Shown one piece after another: positions 1 through 11,546 of a stretch of 64,000 nucleotides of DNA; positions within the stretch are counted from its first letter, which is position 1, and each line of letters opens with the position of its first letter. The notes below the pieces were generated by a model. That model worked only from the letters and a program-made list of their open reading frames with translations, searched no databases and was not told the origin of the DNA. This stretch comes from Trichobilharzia regenti (lineage: Eukaryota > Platyhelminthes > Trematoda > Strigeidida > Schistosomatidae), in contig OX235267.1 in assembly GCA_944472135.2 (NCBI GenBank), forward strand, positions 23,047,452 to 23,111,451, written 5' to 3'. Both the position numbers and the translations under genes were made by a program.

Positions 1-70
1 TTTGGTATTCATGATGACAGCAGCATCGTTTATTGCTTTCTTGATAATGTTCCCAAATCGAACAAAATAA
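1..70 (+). CDS. Partial last exon of a multi-pass membrane protein gene (paralogue of the gene at 33.7-40.6 kb)
   Basis: The window opens inside an exon. From base 2 the frame reads LVFMMTAASFIAFLIMFP and ends at a TAA at 68-70 after NRTK. This matches the last exon of the gene ending at 40,561, which has LTFLMIAVSFVAFLIMFP at the same place before a different short hydrophilic tail. The segment is a hydrophobic helix, so this is the C-terminal membrane segment and a cytosolic or lumenal tail. The match continues well past the stop codon into 3' flanking DNA, which shows that a genomic segment was duplicated. The earlier exons lie outside the window. The family is not recognised. Confidence 0.7.
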   Translation, partial: LVFMMTAASFIAFLIMFPNRTK

Positions 71-3000
71 GAAATGTCTAAATTAGCTTGAAGCCAATGG
101 ATGAATCGCAGAATTCAAGGTTTTCACTCTTTAACGAATATGCCAGTGTATCAGTGTTACAAGCCATCAACAAAGTACTGGTCACTGAGTGGAAAAATAC
201 AACTTTTTATTCAATATCTATATTTTGAATGGATTTTGTGCACGTAATAATATTCGGCAAACATAAAGAATAGCTATCGAAGGGCAATGTACGCACCATC
301 CGCGTCTAAACTGTCACATGCATTTATTCGGCGAGTTCAGGAGAAAGAAGAGAAACGGAGTTAAGCATTCATAATAACGAGAGAAAACTATACAGGAAGT
401 ATCCTGTTAGGTATTTTCCGTACTTCTTCACGAATATGATGTTTTTCACCTGGTTTCACTATCTTGATATGATTTCTCATTTGAAGCTCGCTGATGTGTT
501 CGTTCTCTTGAATCGCTATTCTTTTACTTAACCTACTATTTATTGACGGATGCATGGTAATTGCATAGAGTAATACAGGGTATAATGTCCATCAGCTTGA
601 CATAATTCATGAAAACGTCCAACGAATGTGACGTAATCGTTATTCACTGGAAGTGAAAGTAGTTATATCAAAGTTACTTTCATTCTGAGTTAAAGATAGT
701 GGGAATTAGTAAATTATCAAACGGGGCAGCCGATTACAAATGTGGTAACGCTATTGTTATTAATGCCAAACAACAATCAGAAATGTTGTGAAATGTGAAC
801 CAAATTACTGAAAGATAACTGCAGCTTTCCCTGTGCATTTCACAGAAGCATGAAACTGTGCTATCTAAATATCGAAGATATTTAGATGAAGATGATTTCG
901 TCTTGCACACTTGTTATAAGGTTGGAAAGAAAATTTATCTATAATGCAGCATCAGCTTATCCTACCAGCTCTTATTAGTATGTCTTACACGAGTTAAATG
1001 ACAGCTGATTTCGCTATCTTAAGACGCAGACGACAATTTGGTGGATAAGCTTTCAACACTTAGGCAGAAAATGAGGTGAAGCTTTGCTTACACACAAGTG
1101 TAAATATACGAGAACTTCGAATGAAATAGTACCTAAGTATCCATTTTCCCACATTACATGGAAGGTTCTTCATGATTCAGTAGTTCTTTCAAGAGGAATA
1201 TCTACTTTGTCTGCGTGTTTTGCAAACAGATATTCAGCTATCAAGGGAAAACGAATCACAAATATTGTGATTTAAAGACTTCTGCATGGTTAGGATGATT
1301 TCTCTAATCATTCAGGTTTATTTCAACCTCCTGTAATAAAAATCGATTTCAAATGTAATGACATTCGGCAAACAATCGAAATAGTGCTGTTATAAAATCA
1401 TGAGTGCCAGTTGAATAAGCTGAAATGTGTTCGTTACCTAAAGTGAAGTTCCATGAAGAAAACGCATGAGACAAACAGGAGACAGATAAATGTGTCAGTC
1501 AATTCGAGACTGTTGCATACTTAAGTGCACTTCAATGCGTTTTATTGCTTCAGAAGAATTTGACGTGTGTAATAATATATTCCACGTCCATTCACATCAT
1601 CCTACCCATGTGCGATGGATTGTTTTAAACCGAATGAAAATCAGGAATCGTTGTCAGAATCATGTATCTTAGCTCGACACCAGTATACTAATCAATCCAT
1701 ATGTCACAGCGGGGAATTCGGTCAATATTTTCAAGTTTCTCTGATTATGCAATTTCATGAGTGTAACTTTGAAACAAAAAGTAAAACTATTCTACATAAT
1801 CCCCATCTTAGTTCAAGAAATACATTACAGGAGATTTGAACGTCTCAACAGTATGATTCACTTCCAGTCCAACACGACAGAAGACTCATTTTTACTAACC
1901 TCAAATTGTAAGCTATGCTGCTCCAATATAAAATGTACTATCAGAAATTACTCGAATATAAGACTAACAAGGTCATATGAGACGAAATTACACTGAATGA
2001 TATTCAGACAGGAAGTGTCACGTATGGTGGAGCACAGAGAGTTTAGGTTCTACACGCTAAGCTGAGTTAACATATCTAGAGAACTAAACAGCATGGAAAC
2101 TACGTATTCTTGTGATAACCGAGCTCTTTTTCTGACGATATATGCGATCATCATTTGTCGCTCTACGTAGATACGAGAATGATGAAGTTTTCAATTAGTC
2201 CAATTACTGATAAAAATTCATCAAGCAGTCAGCAGTGTAATGTGGATAAGCAATGTACTAGATGAGCTTTTAGCAAACTCTTAAATCATGGTGTAACTGA
2301 AACGGCATGATAACATCTCTTGAGGAACAGGAATCTGTATTACCAACCATTATGATTGTTCACATAAGTAATGCTCCTGTTTACATTACTGATTTCACTA
2401 CACTCGTTCAACTGATGTCTACAGGAGATGGTATTTGAATCCATCTGAATAAGTGAAATTAGCGTCTTCAGAATAAGCCAGAACAATTACTTTCTTGAAA
2501 CTGTCTACTTTCATCACTACATAACCGCTCACGTGACGAAATCCTTGCATTCTCGTACAAATTATGATATTTTACCGTTTGGAATTTACTCATTTTACAG
2601 TTACGACTCATTGTGTAATCAACTTCAGCGCCACCATCACTCATTGATTCTTCTCAGTTTCCACCTCACAGACGACGTTTTATGCAGTCTCCCGAATGAA
2701 TGTGAATGACCTCATTCTCTCTTTCAGTGAGTCTACCTAATAGTTAATCTTTTGTCACGAAGATATAAAGCTATGCTGTTAATAAACGCGTGGGTGATTG
2801 ATGTATGAACTTCCTGGCCTATATGAAACAGGATTTCGAGGAGATGTTTCAATTAGGATTTAGTTAGACAATCTTAATGTACACATAGATACAAAATAAC
2901 CCACATATATTTCCGATTGTACAGGTAGGAAAACGAATTCGCCGAAAAGTGACTCTTCGCTGAACTACTGATCTTTTCTCTATCAATGATGATTGTTGTT

Positions 3001-3159
3001 GCATTCTTAGTTTTTGGTAGTATGGTTTTGAAATTGATGCCATTCTAATAAATCAAGCGACTTTTACCAAATCGTTCAAAGATGTTACTGCAAAAGACGT
3101 TGCACGTAAACAGTTATCAACTAATACTTGGTTTACATGGTAATAAAGTCATTCAGAAG

Positions 3160-3437
3160 TTTGATTAGTTGGGGGACTTCATCATGGGCTGACATCACTT
3201 AGAGAACCATTGGAAATCCTGAGAGTGCTGGACAGCTGTTTATTCCTGATTTGGAACTGTTAATGGTCTACAATGGTCGCTTTGAGACCAGAAGGCCCTA
3301 GGTTCGAATCCCACCCAGTTGGTGCGTAGTGATGAAGAGTCCCGTACTAGATCGACGAAACAGCCGTCCAGTAGTCCCTAGTGGGTTTCCGATGGTTCTC
3401 TAACTGATATCAGCTCATGTTGAAATCCTACAACCGT
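3160..3437. mobile_element. Fold-back copy of the 400-bp ribozyme element (inactive ribozyme)
   Basis: Bases ~3,172-3,262 are the antisense of the element's 3' half. Bases ~3,263-3,437 are a sense copy from just before the A-box region to the 3' region, so the two lie head to head. The sense arm has a B box (ggttcgaatcc, 3,301-3,311) and a decayed hammerhead at ~3,326-3,385. There the first core C is changed and stem II carries extra bases, so cleavage is unlikely. Copy B of the segmental duplication lacks the insertion near 48,520 and gives an approximate empty site. A short 'ttcagaa' occurs on both sides and may be a target-site duplication. Confidence 0.75.
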
Positions 3438-3795
3438 TCAGAAATTACTAATATGTGATAGGGATAACTAAAATAATTTTGATGATTATTATCACAGATG
3501 AAGTGATGTTTCGCATATTCAGGATAGAAAGAAATTTGAGATCGCATATACTTCATGTAAAACGTTTTCAATCTTCGGTACAAAGTCAACTTGATACGAT
3601 GAAGTTAAACTCTTCAGTTACCTCGACCGTGGATACTTAACATGAAATATTTTATGTGGACTTTGAATGCGGCGAGATCACTCACTAAACATTCAGGAGT
3701 ATTTAATGTGTGAAATTACATTTAATCGTGGATATTCAAAAAAGTAAATAGCACAGAGATCTAACCGACATGAACAATAATATTTGTAGACTAAC

Positions 3796-6349
3796 TCTGA
3801 CGCTCAATAATTATTGTGCGATGTGGTTGTGCAGATCGCATAATTCATAACACCCAACGTCAGTAGAGGACTTGGAAGGAATTTCTGCTCATTCTACAAC
3901 AGCAGTTAGTATTTCATTATTTCAAATGTTGGATGTGGAACGGTGGCAGATAGAGTATCTAGTTAATCGCCCCTCCATGCTTGGCTCGGTGGTGATTAGT
4001 GGTTTTTCAGTGTGATCTGAACATGACTAGGTTTTCCTCAAATCAGCCTGTTTAGGGCAAAATTCGCGTCTCTTATCCACCTCATTCGCCTATGTTAGAT
4101 GGAGCATTGAGGAAACACCAGTAGATTGTAATCAGTAACACAGACAAATCTGCCTTAGAATTAAGACTATAGAAATTAATGAAAGCAGATGAGATTCATC
4201 ATTGCCTCAATCTATGTATTGTGTCTGCATGGAAGAATAGACGTTCTGTTACTCTGATCAAATGCAGTCTCTTTGGGATGAAAATGAGCACTTTCATATG
4301 ATTTATCACTTATGTGTTCTGGAATGTCAATTATCACCACATCTGTTCACCCGAGAAAATGTCAGTTATCTGTATGGGAATTAAAATGTCTTGGTAACAT
4401 TTTCGCCATAGTGAATATGGATTGTGACAAGTGGTTACCATGGTGTATACGAAAGTTCCATATTGTTATGAATCAGATAGAAATAAGGAGTGGTCATCTG
4501 GATAGACTTTGATGTTGTGTCTGGATTGAAATGCGCTTCACCATGCCGTAACCTAAAAATGGCTCATGAGTTCACTCTAATCTGTGTCACTGACGAATTC
4601 CCATGAAACCCTACTTCATGTATTGAACAGATTTCATTTTATACAGATTGCACACGATATTTTACACAGTAGTCGTAATTTTTCTTTGCTAAATCTCAAC
4701 ATAACCAACATCACCATTACTAGTAGATTTTTAACTGATCTGCATGCTATCTGTATTTGCATTCATTCAATTCTCATAGCTATAATGTGCTCACTTTATG
4801 AGTTCCTGTTCGATATGCTCAAAACAGCATATTCTCACTCTCTTCTGTTAAAAGAGAATCATCTTCAAGTATTCTGCATTTCTTGAGGAAATGTGAAATA
4901 TCTAAAAATACACTCATTACAAATTCAAGTTACCTAAAATGCAATTCAAATTATCAATTCGAATTCCTAATTATGAATTCAGCCTGTATGATAGGGACAT
5001 CTTGTTGGAAATAAGGTTCCCATTTTGCTTGGACTAGAACAGTTCATAATTAGTCCAATCAAAATGTATCGGTCACCGACAGTTCTCTTGCTGTTGAATT
5101 GTAGGTGATAAATTGTAGTGAATGAAAAGCCAGGTAATTTCTTCTTCATTCACGTGATTTCCCATCCTCTCCTCTTTAGAGTCTGGGCACAATAAGGGCG
5201 AAGTAGAACAGCTGTAGTGATCAAAGTATCAGGGCACAGAACACATGATCAGATTATTTCCTTCATACTCATTTACTGATGTCAGTCATCATTACCTATG
5301 TGATGTGCAAAAAATTAAGTGTCGTATAACAGTATCTCAACTTGCCACTTCGCTCACTCTCTTATTACATTTCTAGAAATTGTGACGTTGAAATAATTCT
5401 AAACATTGAATACTACCAGTCTATAACTCCAGACATCAAAAAGAGAAACCGTTTCGCTGAAACAACAAAGATGTTTGATCGACGATGTGCAACATACACT
5501 TCGTGCACTAGTCTGTTCATCTTCCTCCTCCACAGCGTGTTTCATAGTTCTAGGCTGTTTGGAGGACTGACTTTAAACGAGATGTTTCTAAGTCATTCAA
5601 AGAATATAGGCTTATGAGCAAACACGTATTCGGACACACTCTTCCCAAAGCATTTGTATATCTTAGAAACATGTCACTTAATTTCATTGATTTGGAGGAA
5701 TAATATAACTGACTGAAACTATGACGAGTGATGTCGCCATACTCAAAGTGTAAACGAAATATCTCGTGACAGGTACTTGCGATGCACTTGACTGAAGCGT
5801 TTGACTTTTTTGTATCAAGTTAACTTTAAACGGAAGGTTGATACACTTTAACACAGAGAGCATGTGACATTCATACAATCGAATGAATGTGTAAGGTCTC
5901 TGAAATTCGGATGCCTTAGTTGTGATAGACAATTGTTTGGTAATTCCTTACCTGACCATCTACTTACAATATGTATATTTATTTAGAAGTTTCAACTGGC
6001 TTCATAATCAGTTTACTCTTTTCTCCTAAACTGTGTACCATTAACTTGAAATTTGCATATCACGTGTTGATTTTGTCCGTTACTGTCCGCCTTCGTCCCT
6101 GTTTGTCCCTTAATTGTAATACTGTTCTCTCTGGTTGTGTTTACATTGGTAATGTGTTTCTCAATGATCAAAGTTTGTTTGAGCGAACGAAAGTCATTCT
6201 GATCTGGCATTGTCTGTAGGATGCCTCGATGTGTGATTCTTGTGAACCAAGCTATTTATCACACTTCGTTGGGAATATTCTCCTCGTATCAAAAATGTAA
6301 CATTCACAGCTGAACTTTAAATAATTCTGTCTCACAGTATTTGTTTTGT
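3796..6349. other. No supported gene; AT-rich non-coding DNA
   Basis: I see no exon with consistent splice sites and no recognisable transposon protein. Open frames are all under about 100 codons and lack family resemblance. A GC-richer patch near 3,940-4,110 looks like an old interspersed repeat, but I cannot assign it. Confidence 0.5.
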
Positions 6350-6361
6350 ATTCGGTAACAT

Positions 6362-6594
6362 GGTGTGTCGGTGGCACAGCGGTTAGGACGCTCGTTGACC
6401 GTGCACATGGTCCGGGGTTCGATCCCCGACCGACGCACTCCTTTGCGTCGCTAAGCCAGAAATAAGGCTGGTGAAAAGGAAAGGTTGGGCGTGAAGTTAA
6501 TAACCCCATCCTGTAAAAATGCACACTGCTACCGAAACCTCAGGACTCTAGCTTGAAGCCCTATGTTCCACTGGGAACGTGAAGGAATGAAAAA
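6362..6594 (+). mobile_element. tRNA-headed SINE with RTE-type 3' tail, flanked by a 12-bp target-site duplication
   Basis: The 5' part is tRNA-like: an A-box-like 'gtggcacagcggttagga' near 6,370 and a B box 'ggttcgatcc' near 6,416-6,425. The body continues to a tail 'gaagccctatgttccact' near 6,554. That tail matches the 3' ends of RTE LINEs in this window (9,755 plus strand; ~30,880 minus strand). The insert is bounded by 'attcggtaacat' at 6,350-6,361 and again at 6,595-6,606, a perfect 12-bp duplication. This fits a SINE moved by the RTE LINE reverse transcriptase. It encodes no protein. Confidence 0.88.
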
Positions 6595-6606
6595 ATTCGG
6601 TAACAT

Positions 6607-7742
6607 ACAACACCTGTGTAGCTGCCTCACCACACTGTTGAGGTAAATTTGACTTTGACGTTTTTATCGTTCAATAGAACCGCTAAAGTGTTTTTCAAGT
6701 CTTCTCAACTTTTCGCGAAAGCACGTGTATCAACGAAACTTTACTGGATATACAGGCAAACACAGAGATCGGTTTCTTACACCCATACCACAAGTGAACA
6801 AATTTTGTTGTTACATTATTTGCAGTTTGTCTTTTCAGCAGTTAGAGGGGTCTCAAAGAAGATGTACGTGCTCGCTGTGCTCAGATGGATGATCAATGAC
6901 TTTTATTCCTTCATCTAACCAATAAATCTTCTTGACAAAACATCCTCATTCAGACAATTCCAATATTTGTATTCAGTTTCATGCTAGTAAAGCTGAGTTA
7001 GTTTCCGCACACATTTCGTCAAGTGGTTTCAGTCGTTATAACTGTCACGTAAAAATAATTTTTAACTTAATTTCTTGATTTACTCGAATCATAGAAATCT
7101 TTACGTCATATGTATTTCTGGTGTTTTACTGACAAACTTTTGTTTCGTTTGGATTGACACAGTGTTTTGTTTGCCAAAGTTCATCTTCACACATGATGAT
7201 GTGGCAGAGAATTAGGCTTGAAGAGAGAAATCACTGATTAAGCTTCCCATAAGGGGCAAATCGTGAATAAACAAAACGACAGGAACGGCTGACTGACACT
7301 TTGTATAGTGTACTTTATGGTTGAGGCGTATATTCATCCCTAATAGAGATGATGAGTTCACAGATATTCGGAACGGTGTTTCTCAGCGTTGTAGTCCAAG
7401 ATGACTTTTGGTTACCTAAAATCAATTTAAAGTGCATCATGATTGCGTGTTGTTACTTACCTTAATGACCACACTACAAATCGGCTAATACAACTCAATC
7501 AGAATCAACGCTAATCACTTAGCATACGAGATTCGTTTCTCTTTGGCGAGTAATTAAATCTTTACAATGTAATATTCCTGAGAAGATGTCGGATATTATA
7601 AGTGGTGTATGTTGTTTATTTTGTGATACGCTTCACAGGATCGCTGGTTCATTCCCCCTCAGATACTTTCAGACAAGTTTTCGGATATCTTAAATGAACT
7701 ATAGTGATCAAGATATCCTGGGAAATTAGGGGTACTTTGGGT
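6607..7742. other. No supported gene
   Basis: AT-rich sequence with short, unsupported open frames. No tRNA-like boxes, LINE protein fragments or convincing exons were seen. Confidence 0.5.
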
Positions 7743-7755
7743 TATATCAATATAT

Positions 7756-8049
7756 ACAATTGGTGAATGGTGGCTAGCAGTGGAATCCAGGATGCGCATT
7801 TCGTCCTATTTGGGACTCGTCAGCTGGATGTACCTGCATTTCTCAGTGAGTGATGATGTTCCCACTGAGGCTCGAACCCAGTACCCATAGTTTCAAACGC
7901 CAAAGCGTTATCCACTAGACCACTTGGGCCACGAGAGCCACCTGTTGTGCAACGGGTCATATTAATTATTGAATTGAATCTTTGTTTTTCCCGTCGATTG
8001 ATTGGACCGGAGTGCTCGGTCTCAGGTTGACATGTCGGCTCCTTGTGCA
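7756..8049 (-). mobile_element. Sm-alpha: Sm-alpha-type hammerhead SINE, full length with a 13-bp target-site duplication
   Basis: Read on the minus strand, the element starts at 8,049. It has an A-box-like 'tggcccaagtggtctag' (+ strand 7,919-7,935), a B-box-like 'ggttcgagcct' and a hammerhead near its 3' end. The flanks carry 'tatatcaatatat' at 7,743-7,755 and at 8,050-8,062. The ribozyme region resembles the published schistosome satellite/SINE Sm-alpha hammerhead as I remember it, including the 'caaata' stem II loop and the 'ctggattccactgc' strand of stem I. This is a different subfamily from the 400-bp array, which shares the ribozyme core and tRNA-like head but not the tail. Confidence 0.88.
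7785..7829 (-). ncRNA. Hammerhead ribozyme, type I (Sm-alpha class)
   Basis: On the minus strand the core reads CTGACGA, then stem II GTCC/GGAC closed by loop CAAATA, then GAAA. A short stem III (ATG/CAT) follows, with the cleavage triplet ATC. Stem I pairs ATCCAG with CTGGAT. All invariant core bases are present, so self-cleavage is expected between 7,791 and 7,790 (minus-strand order). Confidence 0.85.
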
Positions 8050-8609
8050 TATATCAATATATGTCGATAACCGAAGGGAAAATAAACATTCGTCTGATTA
8101 TTATTTTATGCTATTGAAGCTATAATATTCACATCATTTGACTTTCATAATCAGTCAACTTTTATCAAACAATCAAGTTGCTCAGAAGTTATTTCTTCAG
8201 TCGCCATAATTAAGTGTGAAAATCTCATACAAACCAGACAGTCAATCCATATTATCAGCTATCCTGTTGACTTTTGAACTACTTGACGCTACATTTTCAT
8301 GAGCAGCACAAAGTGTAATGGAACAGATACTGGTAAATGTTTTGTATAGTCTGGTTGTGTTACAGCATTTGCTAGTTCAGTAATTTTTAATCTTGAGGGC
8401 TAATTGTTTTAGTTAACGAGAAATCTTTGGATTTCTAATTCACCAAGCCTTTTTATCTTTGTACTGAGAACTACAAAGGTAAACCATGGAGTTTAAACAT
8501 CACATAGATTAAACAATGTAGTCAGATGTGAAAATTGCATACAAAAATTTTTAACCTACGTCACTATCATTAGGATTGCTGTGAATTAATATTATCAGAC
8601 TTTTGATAA

Positions 8610-8835
8610 TTTGGTAGATGGTTACTAGCAGGAATGCAGCATGCTCCTCTCATCTTATCCGAGATTCATTATATGGAAGTGCCTGCATTCTCGGTGAGTG
8701 ATGATGGTATTTCTGAGAGCACAGTCTAGCTTTACGTGCCAAAGTATTATACACTAGATATCCTCGGAAGCGAGAGCCACCTCTTATGCAGTGATTATCA
8801 GCTTTTATATTGATTTTGTATATTCCCTTGGTATG
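8610..8835 (-). mobile_element. Decayed Sm-alpha-type SINE
   Basis: The order of blocks matches the intact copy at 7.76-8.05 kb: 'tggttactagcaggaatg', a ribozyme region, 'gtgagtgatgatggtattt', and 'gcgagagccacctcttatgc'. The ribozyme region has lost recognisable core motifs and the B box is mutated. It is an older copy. Confidence 0.65.
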
Positions 8836-8924
8836 TTATCTTGGAGCAAAATATTCGTTCTTCGTTGATACGTCCACTGCTAGCACGGTGGCTTTGTTCG
8901 ATGTCTCGGATCCAGCATGTTGTC

Positions 8925-9115
8925 ATTTGGTGGATGGTGACCAGCAGCGGCTCACTTAGACCGCGTGACTGCAATCGCCCAGTGCATGACACTGCATATT
9001 GGGTTCGAAACTCAGCGCGAACAGGATCATTCATTGAGAAGGCACGTACATTCAGCTTATGTGTGCCAAACTGAACAAAGTGTGCATCCAGGATTCCACT
9101 GTTACCCATCATCCA
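8925..9115 (+). mobile_element. Decayed Sm-alpha-type SINE, sense strand, with a short inverted arm
   Basis: The right part is sense: a B-box-like 'gggttcgaaactc' near 9,000, a degenerate hammerhead, and the 3' block 'gcatccaggattccact' near 9,085. The first ~25 bases ('ttggtggatggtgaccagc') are the reverse complement of the element's own 3' end, which gives a head-to-head start. The ribozyme core is not intact. Confidence 0.6.
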
Positions 9116-9679
9116 CGAATTGATAACATGTCGATCTTCAGATATTAATAAAGGGTTTCTTACATTTCAGTCCAGCATAATCAATCAACGTGAAATACAA
9201 AATTATACTAAGGACAAATATCGTGTATGCTATAAGTATCCATACCACAAGTGTCACGAATTTCCAGGAATAATTTTAGAGTTGCGTCAGAGTGAATTGT
9301 TATAAAACTACTTGAAACAATCACAAAGAATCTGTAAAATCAAAACAGGATGTTTTTGGACATTTCACTGAGTAAGCCACAGCTTCTTCAGCAGAATAAT
9401 TCGAACAATTTGAAGTTTACTATGATGCAATAAGTGTGAGATAATGACTAATCAATAAGCTTGTGTAGAATGGACAGGAACTAGTGGAAAGACGATAAAG
9501 TGTTTTTATATATAATCTGCATGAAAAAAGCAATGTTATTAATAAACAGTACAAGAGCGGTAATGAAATATGGATGATGGGAATAACAATGATAATAAAA
9601 TATTGGTTGTAATAATAACAATAATAGTAAAATTACATAAAAAGACAGGAAGAAAATTATAGTAAGAACTTTACTGTAA
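9116..9679. other. No supported gene
   Basis: AT-rich sequence. The run of ataata-type triplets at ~9,585-9,640 is low complexity, and the minus-strand open frame there is an artefact of it. Confidence 0.5.
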
Positions 9680-9805
9680 GGAGGAGATGAAAGCATGTGG
9701 AGCAGGGTGAAAAAGTTGTCAGAAAACCGAAGGCAATGGAGGTGCGCAGCTGAAGCCCTATGTTCCTCTAGGAACTAAAGGATACAATAATATAATAATA
9801 TAATT
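9680..9805 (+). mobile_element. RTE-clade LINE, extreme 3' end only
   Basis: Bases 9,682-9,730 ('gaggagatgaaagcatgtgg', 'cagaaaaccgaaggc') match the end of the RTE copy that runs off the right edge of the window (63,940-64,000). They are followed by the tail 'gaagccctatgttcctctag' and an AATAATAT-rich end. This is a severely 5'-truncated insertion. The same tail is used by the SINE at 6.36-6.59 kb. Confidence 0.8.
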
Positions 9806-10937
9806 ACTGTGACCACTATAGGGCGAGGGAATGTATATTAGCTTTTGCAAGCATATGAGGACCATCCACATTTTGTATTGGTAGAAATATCTACCGACAA
9901 CTGATCCCCAAAGGACTTCGCTTTAATTTATGTAATTTTTCACCATATATTTTGGTGGTTATGCAAATCTGAACAACTTTGCTGAAGAAACTCTGGCTTA
10001 CATCACGCAAAATTCAGAAATATCTTGTTTCCGATTTCTCGACACCCTGGCATTATTTTGAATAATTCTGTGTCACGCATCTTATTGACTTCCGGATGAC
10101 TTTGCGTTTATATGAGCAGCTCGAAGTATACTAGTGCCAATGTTTGACATTTTTCTGCTTAACCCTTGAACAATTGAAAGACAGCCATTCGTTTGATGTA
10201 AACCACTAAGAGGTTGTTTCGATGACAACGTGAATTTGGAGTCGGTGTTTCAGACTCCAGGTGAAATAATGACATTTATGAACGATAACGACAAGAATCG
10301 AGTGGCTGACGCATTTATTCATTGCAAATATTTAGGCATGAAGAAAATAGTCATAACAATTATGATTTGCGCATCTACACAAAAAACAATTGTGTTCTTG
10401 AATAGTTCCCATCAAAATAAATAAATGCAGACTGAAGTGTATAATAGATAACAGACGATTATATGTCTTACAATCTGAAATTATACCCCTGTATCATACT
10501 GCATAAATTTCGATTGCCATTTCGAAATACTCAGCTAGTTTATACACAACTACTGGTTCTATCACTAAACAGATGTTTTGCTAATATAATCTAATGGGAA
10601 TATCCCAACATCAGAGAGCCACTTAATAGATAATTCAAACACGAGTTGTCCAATTCCTTACCATTCTACAGAGATCATTCTACGACACATGCTTTTCAAG
10701 TCAAGGACCAGCTCCACGGAAAGAGTAGCTTTCTAAAAGCCTTTCAGAATGGTAAAAACTTTAGATCACAAATATAGGTGTAATAAGCTTATTCTCAGAA
10801 TCTAATAGAAATATGCAGTAGCTGCGATCTATCGGATATTAAGTCGTTGAAACTAAACAAATACTACCTGTGAATAATGATTCCTGACTGAAATCGCGCT
10901 AACTCATCGCATTAGGAAAATCTGCAGCAGCGACTGC
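9806..10937. other. No supported gene; one unassigned dispersed block
   Basis: No exon was recognised. A block at ~10,650-10,790 ('accattctacagagat' and neighbours) resembles ~29,990-30,125 ('accattctacacagatt'). It is therefore probably a dispersed repeat, perhaps part of a PLE because a PLE fragment follows at 10,938. That assignment is inference. Confidence 0.4.
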
Positions 10938-11546
10938 TTGGAAGAGAAGCTCCTATTCCTCAAAAATATCCTGGCTCAAAATGGTTACTCAGCAACTTTT
11001 GTCTACAAGAGCATGAAACCTGAACCAAAAAGAGAAGAATACTATTCAGCGCCAAATAAAACGCTGTATATGAATGTGAATTTCAGGGGAGGCTTGGCAG
11101 CCGATAGCCCGAAGAGGAGAATATTCAGCTCTTTAAAGAAGACCTTCCCTGCAACAACACCAAATCTGACGTTTTCTAGCCTCCCAGTACTTCCAAATAA
11201 TACTAAGAGAAAATTCTCACATATGACAAATTCGATGTGCATATACCAGTTCAACTGCTCGTTCAGAGCTAGGTACGTGAGTCATTGTATGCATGTACTT
11301 TCGAAAGGTAGTAAAGAACACTACCCAGCATGGCTGCAAAGAGGAGACACCGGTTCAATCAGAAGTGCCATTATTGAACATCTGATCAACACCTCCCACA
11401 GCATCTCAACTGATTCACTCAAAGTCACTTACATAGTCGGCAGAAATCGACCAAAAGAAGTATGTTTCCGACCTTTTTGTACTTCAGAAGCCCTCACAAT
11501 ATGCATCGAAAAGCCAGAGCTATGTGTTCAGAAGAAATTAGTATAA
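10938..11546 (+). pseudogene. Penelope-like element, C-terminal part of the RT/GIY-YIG protein (degenerate)
   Basis: An open frame of about 200 codons matches the layout I know for Penelope-like proteins. It begins with the helical linker after the RT domain (EEKLLFLKNILAQNGY, then MKPEPKR). A PNKTLYMNVNF / AADSPKRRI stretch follows, then the zone where GIY-YIG should sit, with the EHYPAWL motif and the IRSAIIEHLINTSHSI block that follow it. The GIY-YIG signature itself is broken: residues ARYVSH stand where YIGRT is expected. The expected first cysteine pair is partly lost. The element is 5' truncated, with no RT catalytic region upstream. It lies 3 kb before the ribozyme array and is followed by AT-rich 3' sequence to ~11,950. 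Confidence 0.8.

Larger units (their letters stand above)
1..3795 (+). repeat. Segmental duplication, copy A
   Basis: This stretch aligns by eye with 40,475-48,915, in the same order and orientation. Examples are the 'acaagccatcaacaaa' block near 161 against 'acaagctatcaacaga' near 40,633, the 'acaaacaggagacagata' block at 1,470 against 46,290, and the 'ggtacaaagtcaacttgat' block at 3,578 against 48,700. Copy A lacks the CR1-like LINE, the SINE and the short tail insertion found in copy B. Only copy A carries the ribozyme-element insertion at 3.16-3.44 kb. Apart from the exon end at 1-70 and that insertion, I see no gene here; the short open frames are not supported by the matching copy. Confidence 0.8.

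Noticed and set aside
3796..4140. Another tRNA-type SINE near 3.94-4.11 kb
   Set aside because: GC-richer and phrase-like (cttggctcggtggtgattag), but no B box follows at the right distance.
4584..4886. 100-codon open frame with hydrophobic stretches
   Set aside because: No splice context, no recognisable family, and composition like the surrounding AT-rich DNA.
8798..9112. Overlapping open frames on both strands near 8.8-9.1 kb
   Set aside because: They lie across decayed Sm-alpha SINEs and have no independent support.
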